Assembly: GCF_035510375.1 (NCBI RefSeq)
Contig: NZ_DATKHG010000043.1
From: Paenibacillus_I sp035510375
GTDB lineage: Bacteria; Bacillota; Bacilli; Paenibacillales; Paenibacillaceae
Length of the DNA stretch: 64,000 nt
Strand: one strand, 5' to 3'
Shown here: piece by piece, positions 1-7,356 of the stretch
Position numbering within the stretch: position 1 is the stretch's first letter
Layout of the letters: each line of letters opens with the position of its first letter
Translations under genes and position numbers: made by a program
The notes under the pieces: generated by a model
Seen by the model: only the letters and a program-made list of their open reading frames with translations
Told to the model about the DNA's origin: nothing
Database searches by the model: none

Positions 1-1
1 G

Positions 2-478
2 CATAAAAATGGCCGTCATCTGGCGAACTTGATCGGAAGCGATTTCGAAAGAATGACGGAGGGGCTTCCTTTCCGCTCCTTAAATCACCTCCGTGAATGG
101 TCGTTTCGAACGCTCCGCAAAATTCAGGAGGACATGGACCGGGAGACTAAAGATTCCAGGTCATCCTTGATTAAGAATATTCAAACCTTTATCGAGGATA
201 ATGTCACCCGTGATATTTCGCTCCAGACAATTGCGGACAAGGTTTATCTTCACCCGGTTTATGTTTCGAAAGTATATAAACTGGAAACCGGAGAAAACGT
301 CAGTGATTATGTTCAGCGTGTAAAGATGGAAAAAGCGGAATATATGCTAAAGCACAGTTCAGAGAAAATATATGAAATTGCAGATCAACTCGGCTATCAG
401 CGACCGCACTCGTTTATCCACGCTTTCAAAAAGATTTTCGGCATCACTCCGCAAGAGTACAGAGACCGGCATTCGTAA
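2..478 (+). CDS. YesN-like response regulator, C-terminal part (5' end outside window)
   Basis: The reading frame is open to the left edge, so only the last 158 residues are visible. They contain a two-helix-turn-helix AraC/XylS DNA-binding domain over roughly the last 100 residues, ending in the family signature GYQRPHSFIHAFKKIFGITP followed by QEYR. The stretch before it (linker rich in E, R and D, then DISLQTIADKVYLHPVYVSK) matches the C-terminal half of YesN-type response regulators of Paenibacillus. An N-terminal receiver domain is expected upstream but cannot be seen. The gene ends 58 bases before the gluconate permease on the same strand, so it probably controls the gluconate operon in place of the GntR repressor known from Bacillus subtilis; that role is inferred from position only. 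A TTG at 29 is an internal codon rather than a true start. Confidence 0.85.
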   Translation, partial: HKNGRHLANLIGSDFERMTEGLPFRSLNHLREWSFRTLRKIQEDMDRETKDSRSSLIKNIQTFIEDNVTRDISLQTIADKVYLHPVYVSKVYKLETGENVSDYVQRVKMEKAEYMLKHSSEKIYEIADQLGYQRPHSFIHAFKKIFGITPQEYRDRHS

Positions 479-536
479 AAGCACCAGACAGAACAGCGCA
501 TGCTGTGAAAAATACAACAACCAGGAGGTCTACCAC

Positions 537-1883
537 ATGTTGCTAGTTATCGTACTCGCAGCCATCGTCGTGCTGCTCCTTTTAATTACCGTAGTCAAGC
601 TGAATCCCTTTGTCTCACTTATCATAACGGCCATCGGAGCCGGGCTTGCGGCAGGAATGCCTTTGATCGCCTCTGAAGACCAACCGGGTATTATTGACTC
701 TATTAAAACAGGTATGGGAAATACGCTGGGATTTCTCGCTATCGTACTGGCTCTTGGAACAATGTTGGGCAAAATGATGGCGGAATCCGGCGGAGCGGAG
801 CGTATCGCACGGACGCTTATCGGATGGTTCGGTGAACGAAACGTCCATTGGGCTATGATGTTCGTAGCCTTGATTGTCGGAATTCCTGTGTTTTTCCAAG
901 TCGGTTTTGTTCTACTGATCCCCCTTGTATTTACAATTGCCAGACAAACAGGGATGTCCCTCGTTAAAATCGGTGTGCCTTTGGTAGCAGGCTTATCCGT
1001 CGTTCACGGACTGGTGCCTCCGCATCCGGCGGCTATGGCCGCGGTAGGGATCTTCAACGCGGATATCGGGCTGACCATTCTTTACTCCCTTATCGTAGGC
1101 ATTCCTACCGCCATCATCGCAGGACCCCTGTATGGAAACTGGATCGGAAAGAGAATCCATAAAAACGTCCCGAAGGAAATAGGCGAACAACTGACCGAAA
1201 ATGTTGAAACAAAGAAACTGCCCGGTTTCTTTAATACTGTTACTACGATTCTGGTTCCGGTTTTTCTTATGCTGATTGCGACGATTGCCGATGTGTTCCT
1301 CAAGGAAGGCAGCAATCTGTTCCAATTATTTAAATTTGTCGGGGATCCTATCGTCGCGCTGCTCATCGCAACCGTCTATTCCTTCTTCAGTCTTGGTTTC
1401 TTCAGGGGCTTAAGCCGCGAAACAATCTTGAAATTTTCGAACGATTGCTTGGGACCTACGGCCACGATTTTGCTGGTCATCGGGGCAGGCGGGGCATTTA
1501 ACCGGGTACTTCTTGATTCAGGCATTGGCGATTATATCGCCGATATGGCCACAGCTGCCGAGATTTCACCGATCCTTCTGGGTTGGGGTATCGCCGCGAT
1601 GATCCGGATTGCAACAGGATCGGCCACTGTCTCCATGATGACAGCTGCGGGAATTGTAGCTCCGATCGCCCTAGTTGTGCCGGATGTTAACGTGGAACTG
1701 CTCGTGCTCGCTACAGGCGCGGGTTCTCTCATCCTGTCTCATGTCAATGATGCCGGGTTTTGGCTCATTAAAGAATACTTCGGAATGACCGTAAAAGAAA
1801 CTCTCCTTACGTGGACCGCTCTTGAGACTATCATTTCCGTTGTGGCGCTCGGTCTGATCCTGATCCTCAACACGGTTGTCTAA
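537..1883 (+). CDS. gntP: Gluconate:H+ symporter (GntP family permease)
   Basis: Product of 448 residues, the usual length of GntP permeases. It is highly hydrophobic with about 12-14 membrane spans and carries the family features GMGNTLGFLAIVLALGTMLG and a conserved stretch with VVHGLVPPHPAAMAA near residue 160. It should import gluconate with protons across the cytoplasmic membrane. The start is the ATG at 537 because AGGAGGT lies 7 bases upstream (523-529); the frame extends further left to 372 but that part overlaps the regulator gene and has no membrane character. It is the first gene of a permease, dehydrogenase, kinase operon: the next gene starts 35 bases downstream. Family assignment is firm; gluconate as substrate is supported by the gluconokinase in the same operon. 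Confidence 0.92.
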   Translation: MLLVIVLAAIVVLLLLITVVKLNPFVSLIITAIGAGLAAGMPLIASEDQPGIIDSIKTGMGNTLGFLAIVLALGTMLGKMMAESGGAERIARTLIGWFGERNVHWAMMFVALIVGIPVFFQVGFVLLIPLVFTIARQTGMSLVKIGVPLVAGLSVVHGLVPPHPAAMAAVGIFNADIGLTILYSLIVGIPTAIIAGPLYGNWIGKRIHKNVPKEIGEQLTENVETKKLPGFFNTVTTILVPVFLMLIATIADVFLKEGSNLFQLFKFVGDPIVALLIATVYSFFSLGFFRGLSRETILKFSNDCLGPTATILLVIGAGGAFNRVLLDSGIGDYIADMATAAEISPILLGWGIAAMIRIATGSATVSMMTAAGIVAPIALVVPDVNVELLVLATGAGSLILSHVNDAGFWLIKEYFGMTVKETLLTWTALETIISVVALGLILILNTVV

Positions 1884-1918
1884 TGTACGAATAAGAAATG
1901 CCGGAAAGGAGTCTTTAT

Positions 1919-2821
1919 ATGCAAGTGGGTTTAATAGGCTTGGGTAAAATGGGATTGCAATTGTCATTAAATTTATTGGATAATAACCACGAAGTTGTGG
2001 CGTATGACGTTAATGCGGAAATCGTTAGAGAAGTATCACAATCCGGAGGAACCGGTGTTAACTCCATCGTGGAGCTGGTAGAGCGGCTTGACTCTCCGCG
2101 AAAAATATGGCTAATGGTGCCCGCGGGCACCATTACCGAAAATGTGCTGCAGGAATTGACGCCATTGCTTGGTCTGGATGACATCGTCATGGACGGAGGC
2201 AATTCGAACTACAAGGATTCGATCCGCAGGGCAGAAATGCTGGGTGCGAAAGGCATCCGCTTTCTGGATGTAGGAACAAGCGGAGGGATTGAGGGGGCCC
2301 GGAATGGCATTTGTGCCATGGTTGGTGGAGATAAGGAAGCTTTTCAAGCGGTCGAGCCGCTTTTCCTTGGAATTTGTGTCGACAACGGGTTGCTGTACGC
2401 CGGACCTGAAGGCAGCGGGCATTTCCTGAAGATGATTCATAACGGCATCGAGTATGGCATGATGCAGGCGATAGCGGAAGGATTTGAAGTGTTGGACAAA
2501 AGCCCGTACGAGTTCGATTATGAACAAGTGGCGCGGGTATGGAATAACGGTTCCGTTATCCGGTCATGGCTTATGGATCTGACAGAGCGGGCGTTCAGCA
2601 AGGATCGCGGACTAAGCAAGTTGAAAGGCGTCGTCCATTCGTCCGGAGAAGGGAAATGGACGGTGGAAACGGCATTGGATTACGGTGCGGCAGCCCCTGT
2701 TATTGCTTTGTCTCTAATGATGAGATATCGTTCACAGGAGGAACATTCTTTTTCCGGTAAAGTCGTCGCAGCCCTGCGAAATGAATTTGGAGGCCACGGT
2801 GTCGTGCGATCGGAAGACTAA
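1919..2821 (+). CDS. gnd: 6-phosphogluconate dehydrogenase, short (NAD-type) form
   Basis: Product of 300 residues. The N-terminus has the Rossmann motif GLIGLGKMG (residues 4-12). It is followed by the substrate-binding segment DVGTSGGIEGARNG and the catalytic-lysine segment KMIHNGIEYGMMQ. The length fits the short decarboxylating 6-phosphogluconate dehydrogenase group related to B. subtilis YqeC rather than the 468-residue GntZ/GndA type; NAD preference is known for that group and inferred here. It would convert 6-phosphogluconate, made by the kinase encoded next, to ribulose 5-phosphate and CO2. The ATG at 1919 is chosen because GGAAAGGAG (1903-1911) sits 7 bases before it; an in-frame ATG at 1898 has no comparable site. 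The gene is 35 bases after gntP and 24 bases before gntK. Confidence 0.9.
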   Translation: MQVGLIGLGKMGLQLSLNLLDNNHEVVAYDVNAEIVREVSQSGGTGVNSIVELVERLDSPRKIWLMVPAGTITENVLQELTPLLGLDDIVMDGGNSNYKDSIRRAEMLGAKGIRFLDVGTSGGIEGARNGICAMVGGDKEAFQAVEPLFLGICVDNGLLYAGPEGSGHFLKMIHNGIEYGMMQAIAEGFEVLDKSPYEFDYEQVARVWNNGSVIRSWLMDLTERAFSKDRGLSKLKGVVHSSGEGKWTVETALDYGAAAPVIALSLMMRYRSQEEHSFSGKVVAALRNEFGGHGVVRSED

Positions 2822-2845
2822 TTCAAGAAAGGGAGTGAAATTAAC

Positions 2846-4387
2846 GTGAGTTCCTCTTATGTAATCGGCGTGGATATTGGAACAACCAGTACAAAGTCTG
2901 TATTGTTCGATAACAAAGGTATGCTGATTACGAGCCATACCATTGAATATGCGCTGTACTCCCCGAAACCGGACATTGCGGAGCAGGATCCGGAAGAGAT
3001 CTTTCGTGCCGTAGTCGGCACGATTAAACACACTGTGCAAAACAGCGGAATTCATCCGTCCAGTGTGATCTGTGTTTCCTTCAGTTCCGCCATGCACAGT
3101 GTCATTGCCGTTGATGCACAAGGTCATCCGCTTTCGAGATGCATCACTTGGGCGGACAACCGCAGTGCTGCCTGGACTGATCGGATTAAGAACGAAATGA
3201 ACGGACACCAGATTTATCTGCGCACAGGTACGCCGCTTCATCCTATGTCCCCATTGTCCAAGTTGACTTGGCTTCGACATGAAGAACCGGATCTTTTTTC
3301 GCGGACACACAAGTTCATCTCTATTAAAGAATACGTGTTTTATAAATTGTTCAAACGGTTTGTCATCGATTATTCAATAGCATCTGCCACCGGCATGTTT
3401 GCCCTGACCAGGCTAACTTGGGATGAAGAAGCGCTGGAAGTTGCCGGCGTGACGACTGATCGTTTGTCTGAACCGGTCCCGACAACTTACCGTTTAACGG
3501 GAATGGATGCCGGCTGGGCGACAGAAATGAATCTTCCGGCTTCCACACCGTTTGTGATAGGTGCAAGTGACGGCGTCTTGTCGAACCTGGGCGTCAATGC
3601 GATTGATCCGGGAACCGTTGCCGTTACGATCGGGACAAGCGGTGCGATTCGAACGGTTACGAATCTCCCGGTCACGGACCCGAAGGGACGAATCTTTTGT
3701 TACGCGCTGACGGAGGATCTCTGGGTCATCGGAGGCCCTGTTAATAATGGCGGCATGATTTTAAGATGGCTTCGTGACCAGCTTTGTTCTGCTGAAATGG
3801 AGACAGCAGCCCGACTGGGCAAGGATCCTTATGAAGTCCTTACGGAGATTGCTTCGCTCGTGCCAGCTGGTTCAAACGGATTGTTGTTTCATCCCTATTT
3901 ATCAGGGGAAAGAGCTCCTTTGTGGGACGCCAATGCCCGAGGGTCCTTCTTCGGACTTGGTCTTCACCATAAGAAGCAGCATATGATCCGGTCCGTTCTG
4001 GAAGGCGTTATTTTCAACCTTTTGACAGTGTTCATGGCGTTGGAGGAACTGATTGGTCAGCCTAAGAAGATACAGGCTACGGGTGGATTCGCCAGATCGG
4101 AGCTTTGGCGTCAAATGATGGCCGATATTTTCGATCAAGAGGTTCATGTCCCGGAAAGCGTTGAGAGCTCTTGCCTGGGTGCCGCAATCCTGGGATTGTA
4201 CAGCCTTGGAGAAGTCGATTCGCTGAGTATCGTATCAACGATGATGGGCACGACTCATCAGCATGTTCCCAATAAGGATAATGTGCTTAAGTATCAGGAG
4301 TTGGGACGGCTTTTTGTTCGAATCTCCAGACTTCTTACTGATGAGTATCGTGATATCGCAGCGTTTCAGAAAAAATGGATGCAGTAA
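2846..4387 (+). CDS. gntK: Gluconokinase (FGGY carbohydrate kinase)
   Basis: Product of 513 residues, typical for FGGY-type gluconokinases. The N-terminal phosphate-binding loop is GVDIGTTSTKSVLFD (residues 8-22). The C-terminal FGGY domain includes GTSGAIR, a PYLSGERAPLWD segment and the ATP-binding GGFARSELW stretch. It phosphorylates gluconate to 6-phosphogluconate at the expense of ATP in the cytoplasm, supplying the dehydrogenase encoded just upstream. The GTG at 2846 is preceded by AAAGGGAG, and no better start is present. It is the last gene of the operon and is followed 36 bases later by a strong hairpin terminator. A related FGGY kinase such as xylulokinase cannot be excluded from sequence alone, but the neighbouring gntP and gnd make gluconokinase most likely. 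Confidence 0.9.
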   Translation: MSSSYVIGVDIGTTSTKSVLFDNKGMLITSHTIEYALYSPKPDIAEQDPEEIFRAVVGTIKHTVQNSGIHPSSVICVSFSSAMHSVIAVDAQGHPLSRCITWADNRSAAWTDRIKNEMNGHQIYLRTGTPLHPMSPLSKLTWLRHEEPDLFSRTHKFISIKEYVFYKLFKRFVIDYSIASATGMFALTRLTWDEEALEVAGVTTDRLSEPVPTTYRLTGMDAGWATEMNLPASTPFVIGASDGVLSNLGVNAIDPGTVAVTIGTSGAIRTVTNLPVTDPKGRIFCYALTEDLWVIGGPVNNGGMILRWLRDQLCSAEMETAARLGKDPYEVLTEIASLVPAGSNGLLFHPYLSGERAPLWDANARGSFFGLGLHHKKQHMIRSVLEGVIFNLLTVFMALEELIGQPKKIQATGGFARSELWRQMMADIFDQEVHVPESVESSCLGAAILGLYSLGEVDSLSIVSTMMGTTHQHVPNKDNVLKYQELGRLFVRISRLLTDEYRDIAAFQKKWMQ

Positions 4388-4423
4388 GACCTGAAAATCA
4401 GTTTATTAGACGTTCATGAAGTA

Positions 4424-4469
4424 CACGCCGCTTTGTCTACGGGCTTCCCGTAGTCAAGCGGCGTTTTTT
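4424..4469 (+). terminator. Rho-independent terminator after the gluconate operon
   Basis: A long inverted repeat has outer arms ACGCCGCTT (4424-4432) and AAGCGGCGT (4456-4464), an inner TACGGG/CCCGTA stem and a CTT loop, and is followed by a T run. It lies 36 bases after the gntK stop. Confidence 0.85.
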
Positions 4470-4617
4470 CAGGAGGGAAAATGTCATCATGAGTCGAAAA
4501 AGGTATAATAAAATTATTCTCAATTAATATATAAATAATGGAAGGATTTTTAAATAATATATTGAATCAGTAAGGTGATGAAATCAACAAATTGAAAACT
4601 GTGGAGGGATGACTAAA

Positions 4618-5076
4618 GTGGCGCTTGCAATTATGCCGCTCGACGATTTCTTAAAACTGGATACGGACGAGCAGGTGGAACGGCTGAAAAGGTACAAAAT
4701 CGACTATACGCTGAAGGACATCCGCGACGCGTGGGGCTTCAAGCATTCGGCGCAATATTACATGCTGTTGAAGAAGCTGCGCATTTACGAGCGGGTCGTC
4801 AATAAGTCCGACAAATTTCATCCCGACCAGCTGTTGTCGGACAAGTCCGGCGAGGCGCGCAACCTTTATCAGCTTGCTCCCGTGCAGCAAGCGCCCGCGC
4901 AGCGTGAGGATCATTTCAGCTACCAGCTGAATGTGACGGTGGAAGGTCCCGACCTGGCCGACAAGCTCGAGAGGATCGCCCATTTCCTCAAAGGGGAAAA
5001 CAAGCGCATCCGCGTCAAGCTGCTGCTGGAGGCCGAAGAACGCGAGGAAGAGTCGGAATCCGCGGAGGAAGTTTAA
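4618..5076 (+). CDS. Hypothetical protein with N-terminal helical, possibly DNA-binding region
   Basis: Product of 152 residues, family not recognised. The N-terminal half (KRYKIDYTLKDIRDAWGF, then HSAQYYMLLKKLRIYERVV) reads like a helix-turn-helix with a recognition helix around HSAQYYML, so a DNA-binding role is possible but unproven. Residues about 85-105 are a Q/P/A-rich linker. The rest (YQLNVTVEGPDLADKLERIA, then HFLKGENKRIRVKLLLEAE) looks like a small alpha/beta unit, ending in an acidic tail. GTG at 4618 is preferred because GGAGGG (4603-4608) is 9 bases upstream; the in-frame ATG at 4609 directly abuts that site. The gene stands alone between two hairpins, with AT-rich sequence upstream (4480-4600) that differs from its GC-rich coding part. 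Confidence 0.65.
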   Translation: MALAIMPLDDFLKLDTDEQVERLKRYKIDYTLKDIRDAWGFKHSAQYYMLLKKLRIYERVVNKSDKFHPDQLLSDKSGEARNLYQLAPVQQAPAQREDHFSYQLNVTVEGPDLADKLERIAHFLKGENKRIRVKLLLEAEEREEESESAEEV

Positions 5077-5097
5077 CGGCGGGAAGCAGCTGACAGC

Positions 5098-5143
5098 CCG
5101 GCTGATAAAGGCAGCGCCCGCAGGCGCTCCCTTTATCAGCCGG
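5098..5143. terminator. Hairpin between convergent genes
   Basis: A 14-base arm CCGGCTGATAAAGG is matched by CCTTTATCAGCCGG, with AGCGC/GCGCT pairing near the loop. It lies between a plus-strand gene ending at 5076 and a minus-strand gene ending at 5174 and probably serves both. There is no clear T run on either side. Confidence 0.6.
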
Positions 5144-5173
5144 TTCGTGTGCGAATGTCCATGGATATCCGAA

Positions 5174-5410
5174 TCAGGCTTTGCTTCTAAGTTGGCCCAA
5201 TTCGGTTACGAGCGCTTCGACCTCGCTGATGCTGAATTTGTTTTTGCCGGAAACGATTTCGTACAGCTCTCTGATTTCCCCGTAACGTTCGACGCTGAAA
5301 TGCGAAGCCTGCATGGCGGCGCCCGTCGCCATTCTCAGCTTGGTTTTGATCGCTTCGATCATATATTGCACGTTCTCTTGTGTCGGTTCGTCCAGATTCG
5401 CCACTTCCAT
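5174..5410 (-). CDS. yfkK: DUF1128/UPF0435 family protein (YfkK-like)
   Basis: Product of 78 residues. The sequence (NVQYMIEAIKTKLRM, then RYGEIRELYEIVSGKNKFSI and SEVEALVTELGQLR) matches the small all-helical UPF0435/DUF1128 family, whose B. subtilis member is YfkK. Length and spacing of the conserved blocks fit the family. No biochemical function is established for it. The ATG is preceded on the minus strand by AAGGGGAAGGA, a good ribosome binding site. It is a single gene, convergent with the hypothetical gene at 4618 and divergent from the hydrolase at 5656. Confidence 0.85.
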   Translation of the reverse strand: MEVANLDEPTQENVQYMIEAIKTKLRMATGAAMQASHFSVERYGEIRELYEIVSGKNKFSISEVEALVTELGQLRSKA

Positions 5411-5473
5411 CTTCCTTCCCCTTGCTTGCGCGTTGTCGGCCCGTTCGCCGCCCGATCGTATTGTACCATGAAG

Positions 5474-5506
5474 CGCGGCGCGCCGCCATCATTGCGGTGC
5501 GCCGCG
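5474..5506. repeat. GC-rich inverted repeat between divergent genes
   Basis: Arms CGCGGCGCGCCGC (5474-5486) and GCGGTGCGCCGCG (5494-5506) pair over 13 positions with one G-U and a 7-base loop. TACAAT boxes flank it on both strands (plus strand near 5514, minus strand near 5464), so it sits between two possible -10 elements. No T run follows. Its function is unknown. Confidence 0.5.
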
Positions 5507-5655
5507 CGAATCGATACAATGGAGGCAGCGGAATCCGGCCGTGGCCCGCGCCTTTCCGGCTGCGTGTCTGCCGCCCGATAGATGGGTAAAATAAGGGAGA
5601 TGCATCAGGAGGCTTCGAAAGAGGGCTTCCAAACTATATCCTAAGGAAAGGTCGG

Positions 5656-6525
5656 GTGCGGCTTATGGAACCGATCACGCTAGCCAACCGGCAGGCGCAA
5701 TTGCCGACCGGGGAAACGATCGCTTATTGCGCGGAGGGGGCGAAGAGGTCGTTCGACGATCCTGCGCTGATATTGCTGCACGGATTTTGCGGAAGCTCGG
5801 CTTACTGGCGCGACGTGCTGCCGCACCTGGCGGACATCGGCAAAGTGGTCGTTCCCGATCTGAGAGGCCACGGCTCGTCGACGGCCCCGGACGCCGATGT
5901 GTACGACATGAACGATTTTGCGGACGACATCGCGGGCTTGCTCGGCGAAATAGCCGAAGAGCGCGCCGTCCTCATCGGCCATTCGCTTGGCGGCTATGTC
6001 ACGCTGGCTTTTGCGGAGAAATATCCGGACAAGCTGGCCGGCTTCGGTCTGGTCCACTCGACCGCCAATGCCGATTCGGACGCGGCGAAGGCCAACCGGG
6101 ACAAGGCGGTCGAGACGATAGGCTCGCAAGGGATCGGCGTATTTGCCGACGGGCTCGTACCGAAGCTTTTTGCGCAGTCCCGCGCCGCCGCGATGAAGGA
6201 GCAAATCGCTTTCGCGAAGGAGATCGGCCGCGGCACTTCCGCCGCGGGGGCGGCGGCAACCGTGAGGGGAATGAAGGTGCGTCCCGACCGCAACGCGGTC
6301 ATTTCGAGGGCGGAGGTTCCGGTGCTTCTGCTGGCCGGCAAAGAGGATGGAGTGATTGCGTCGGAAGCGACGTTCGGCGATCATCAATCGGAATCGGTGC
6401 ACCTCGTTCTCCTGGACGGGAGCGGACACATGGGCATGCTGGAGGAGCCGGAGCGGATGGCGGCCGAAATCCGCGGTTTTGCCGTCCGGCTTCTCAGCGG
6501 CTCGGGTGCGCGGGCAGACGTTTAA
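5656..6525 (+). CDS. Alpha/beta hydrolase
   Basis: Product of 289 residues with a clear alpha/beta-hydrolase fold. It has the oxyanion-hole segment LLHGFCGSS (about 40-48), the PDLRGHGSS strand-turn, the nucleophile elbow GHSLGG with Ser110, a late acidic region LLLAGKEDGV and the catalytic His in DGSGHMGMLEEPERM near the C-terminus. It has no signal peptide, so it is cytoplasmic. The order and spacing resemble lipase/haloperoxidase-type or BioH-like esterases; the substrate cannot be told. GTG at 5656 is taken as start because AAGGA lies 8 bases upstream; ATG at 5665 is an alternative that gives a protein three residues shorter. The DUF6483 gene follows after 46 bases and may be co-transcribed. 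Confidence 0.85.
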   Translation: MRLMEPITLANRQAQLPTGETIAYCAEGAKRSFDDPALILLHGFCGSSAYWRDVLPHLADIGKVVVPDLRGHGSSTAPDADVYDMNDFADDIAGLLGEIAEERAVLIGHSLGGYVTLAFAEKYPDKLAGFGLVHSTANADSDAAKANRDKAVETIGSQGIGVFADGLVPKLFAQSRAAAMKEQIAFAKEIGRGTSAAGAAATVRGMKVRPDRNAVISRAEVPVLLLAGKEDGVIASEATFGDHQSESVHLVLLDGSGHMGMLEEPERMAAEIRGFAVRLLSGSGARADV

Positions 6526-6571
6526 CGATCAAACGCCGTGGCGGCGCATGCGGGAGAGGGCGAAGAAGCGG

Positions 6572-7225
6572 ATGTTTCAAAGGGATTATATGATGAGGAT
6601 GATCGAACAGGTGACTGAGGCCGTCGGCCGGGTGATGGGCCTGAGACAGCGCAAGGAGCATGTCGAGGCGCTGAAGGCGATCGGGGATTTGTACGATCGC
6701 GGGCTTAGGCTGCAGTCCCGCCTCGTCCATACGCTTTCGGATGAGGATCTGGTCAAGCTGCTCACTACGAACGGAGTGGCGGATACGGTCTCGCTGCAGG
6801 CGATCGCGCTTATGCTGCGCGAAGAGGGCGGCATTCACGAGGATCGGGGGGCGGAAGCGGAAAGCTGCGCCTGCCGGATCAAATCGCTTGCTTTACATAT
6901 TCGGCTCACCGCGCTTGATGCGGAAGAGAGTCTGTCCGATCCGGAAAAGGAAGCGGAGGCGCTGCTTGACAAGCTGCGCGATTATGAGCTGTCTCCGTCC
7001 CTGAAGCTGTTGATCGCGCAGTGGAGGGAACGGCAGGGAAGGTATGACGAAGCGGAAAACTGGCTGCATGAACGGCTGGAGGACGGAAGCGCCGCGGTGG
7101 AGGAAGCCGCCGCTTTCTATGAAAGGCTGCTTCAATTGCCGGACGATCGGCTGTCCGCAGGCGGCTTGCCGCGAGCGGAGGTCGAGCAAGGCCTGGCCGA
7201 AATCCGTGAACAAGGAGTGCGGTAG
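6572..7225 (+). CDS. DUF6483 family protein
   Basis: Product of 217 residues starting MFQRDYMMRMIEQVTEAVG, the characteristic start of a Paenibacillus protein family (DUF6483). This homology fixes the start at the ATG at 6572 even though the frame is open back to 6356. The protein is largely alpha-helical, with later segments such as LLIAQWRERQGRYDEAENWL that look like a degenerate tetratricopeptide-type helix pair. No signal peptide, membrane span or catalytic motif is visible and the function is unknown. A GGGAGAGGG stretch lies about 11 bases upstream. The gene follows the alpha/beta hydrolase and precedes the diguanylate cyclase gene, which has its own promoter. Confidence 0.75.
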   Translation: MFQRDYMMRMIEQVTEAVGRVMGLRQRKEHVEALKAIGDLYDRGLRLQSRLVHTLSDEDLVKLLTTNGVADTVSLQAIALMLREEGGIHEDRGAEAESCACRIKSLALHIRLTALDAEESLSDPEKEAEALLDKLRDYELSPSLKLLIAQWRERQGRYDEAENWLHERLEDGSAAVEEAAAFYERLLQLPDDRLSAGGLPRAEVEQGLAEIREQGVR

Positions 7226-7285
7226 CGAATACCGGAAATCGCTAATCAAACTGTAATTTACTGTCGATAAAAATGATAACATCAA

Positions 7286-7315
7286 TTGTCTCTCAAAACC
7301 TATTTATGCTAAGAT
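7286..7315 (+). promoter_or_regulatory. Probable sigma-A promoter for the diguanylate cyclase operon
   Basis: TTGTCT (7286-7291) and TAAGAT (7310-7315) are 18 bases apart, with an upstream TG giving an extended -10. It lies 42 bases before the TTG start of the next gene, in an AT-rich gap. Confidence 0.45.
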
Positions 7316-7356
7316 AGTGTAGAATTATTAACGCTGAAGGTAATCGGGTGACCTAA

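Noticed and set aside
4484..4528. AGGAGGG followed by short frames (ATG TCA TCA TGA and a 12-codon frame)
   Set aside because: Too short and without homology; could be a decayed gene start but cannot be supported.
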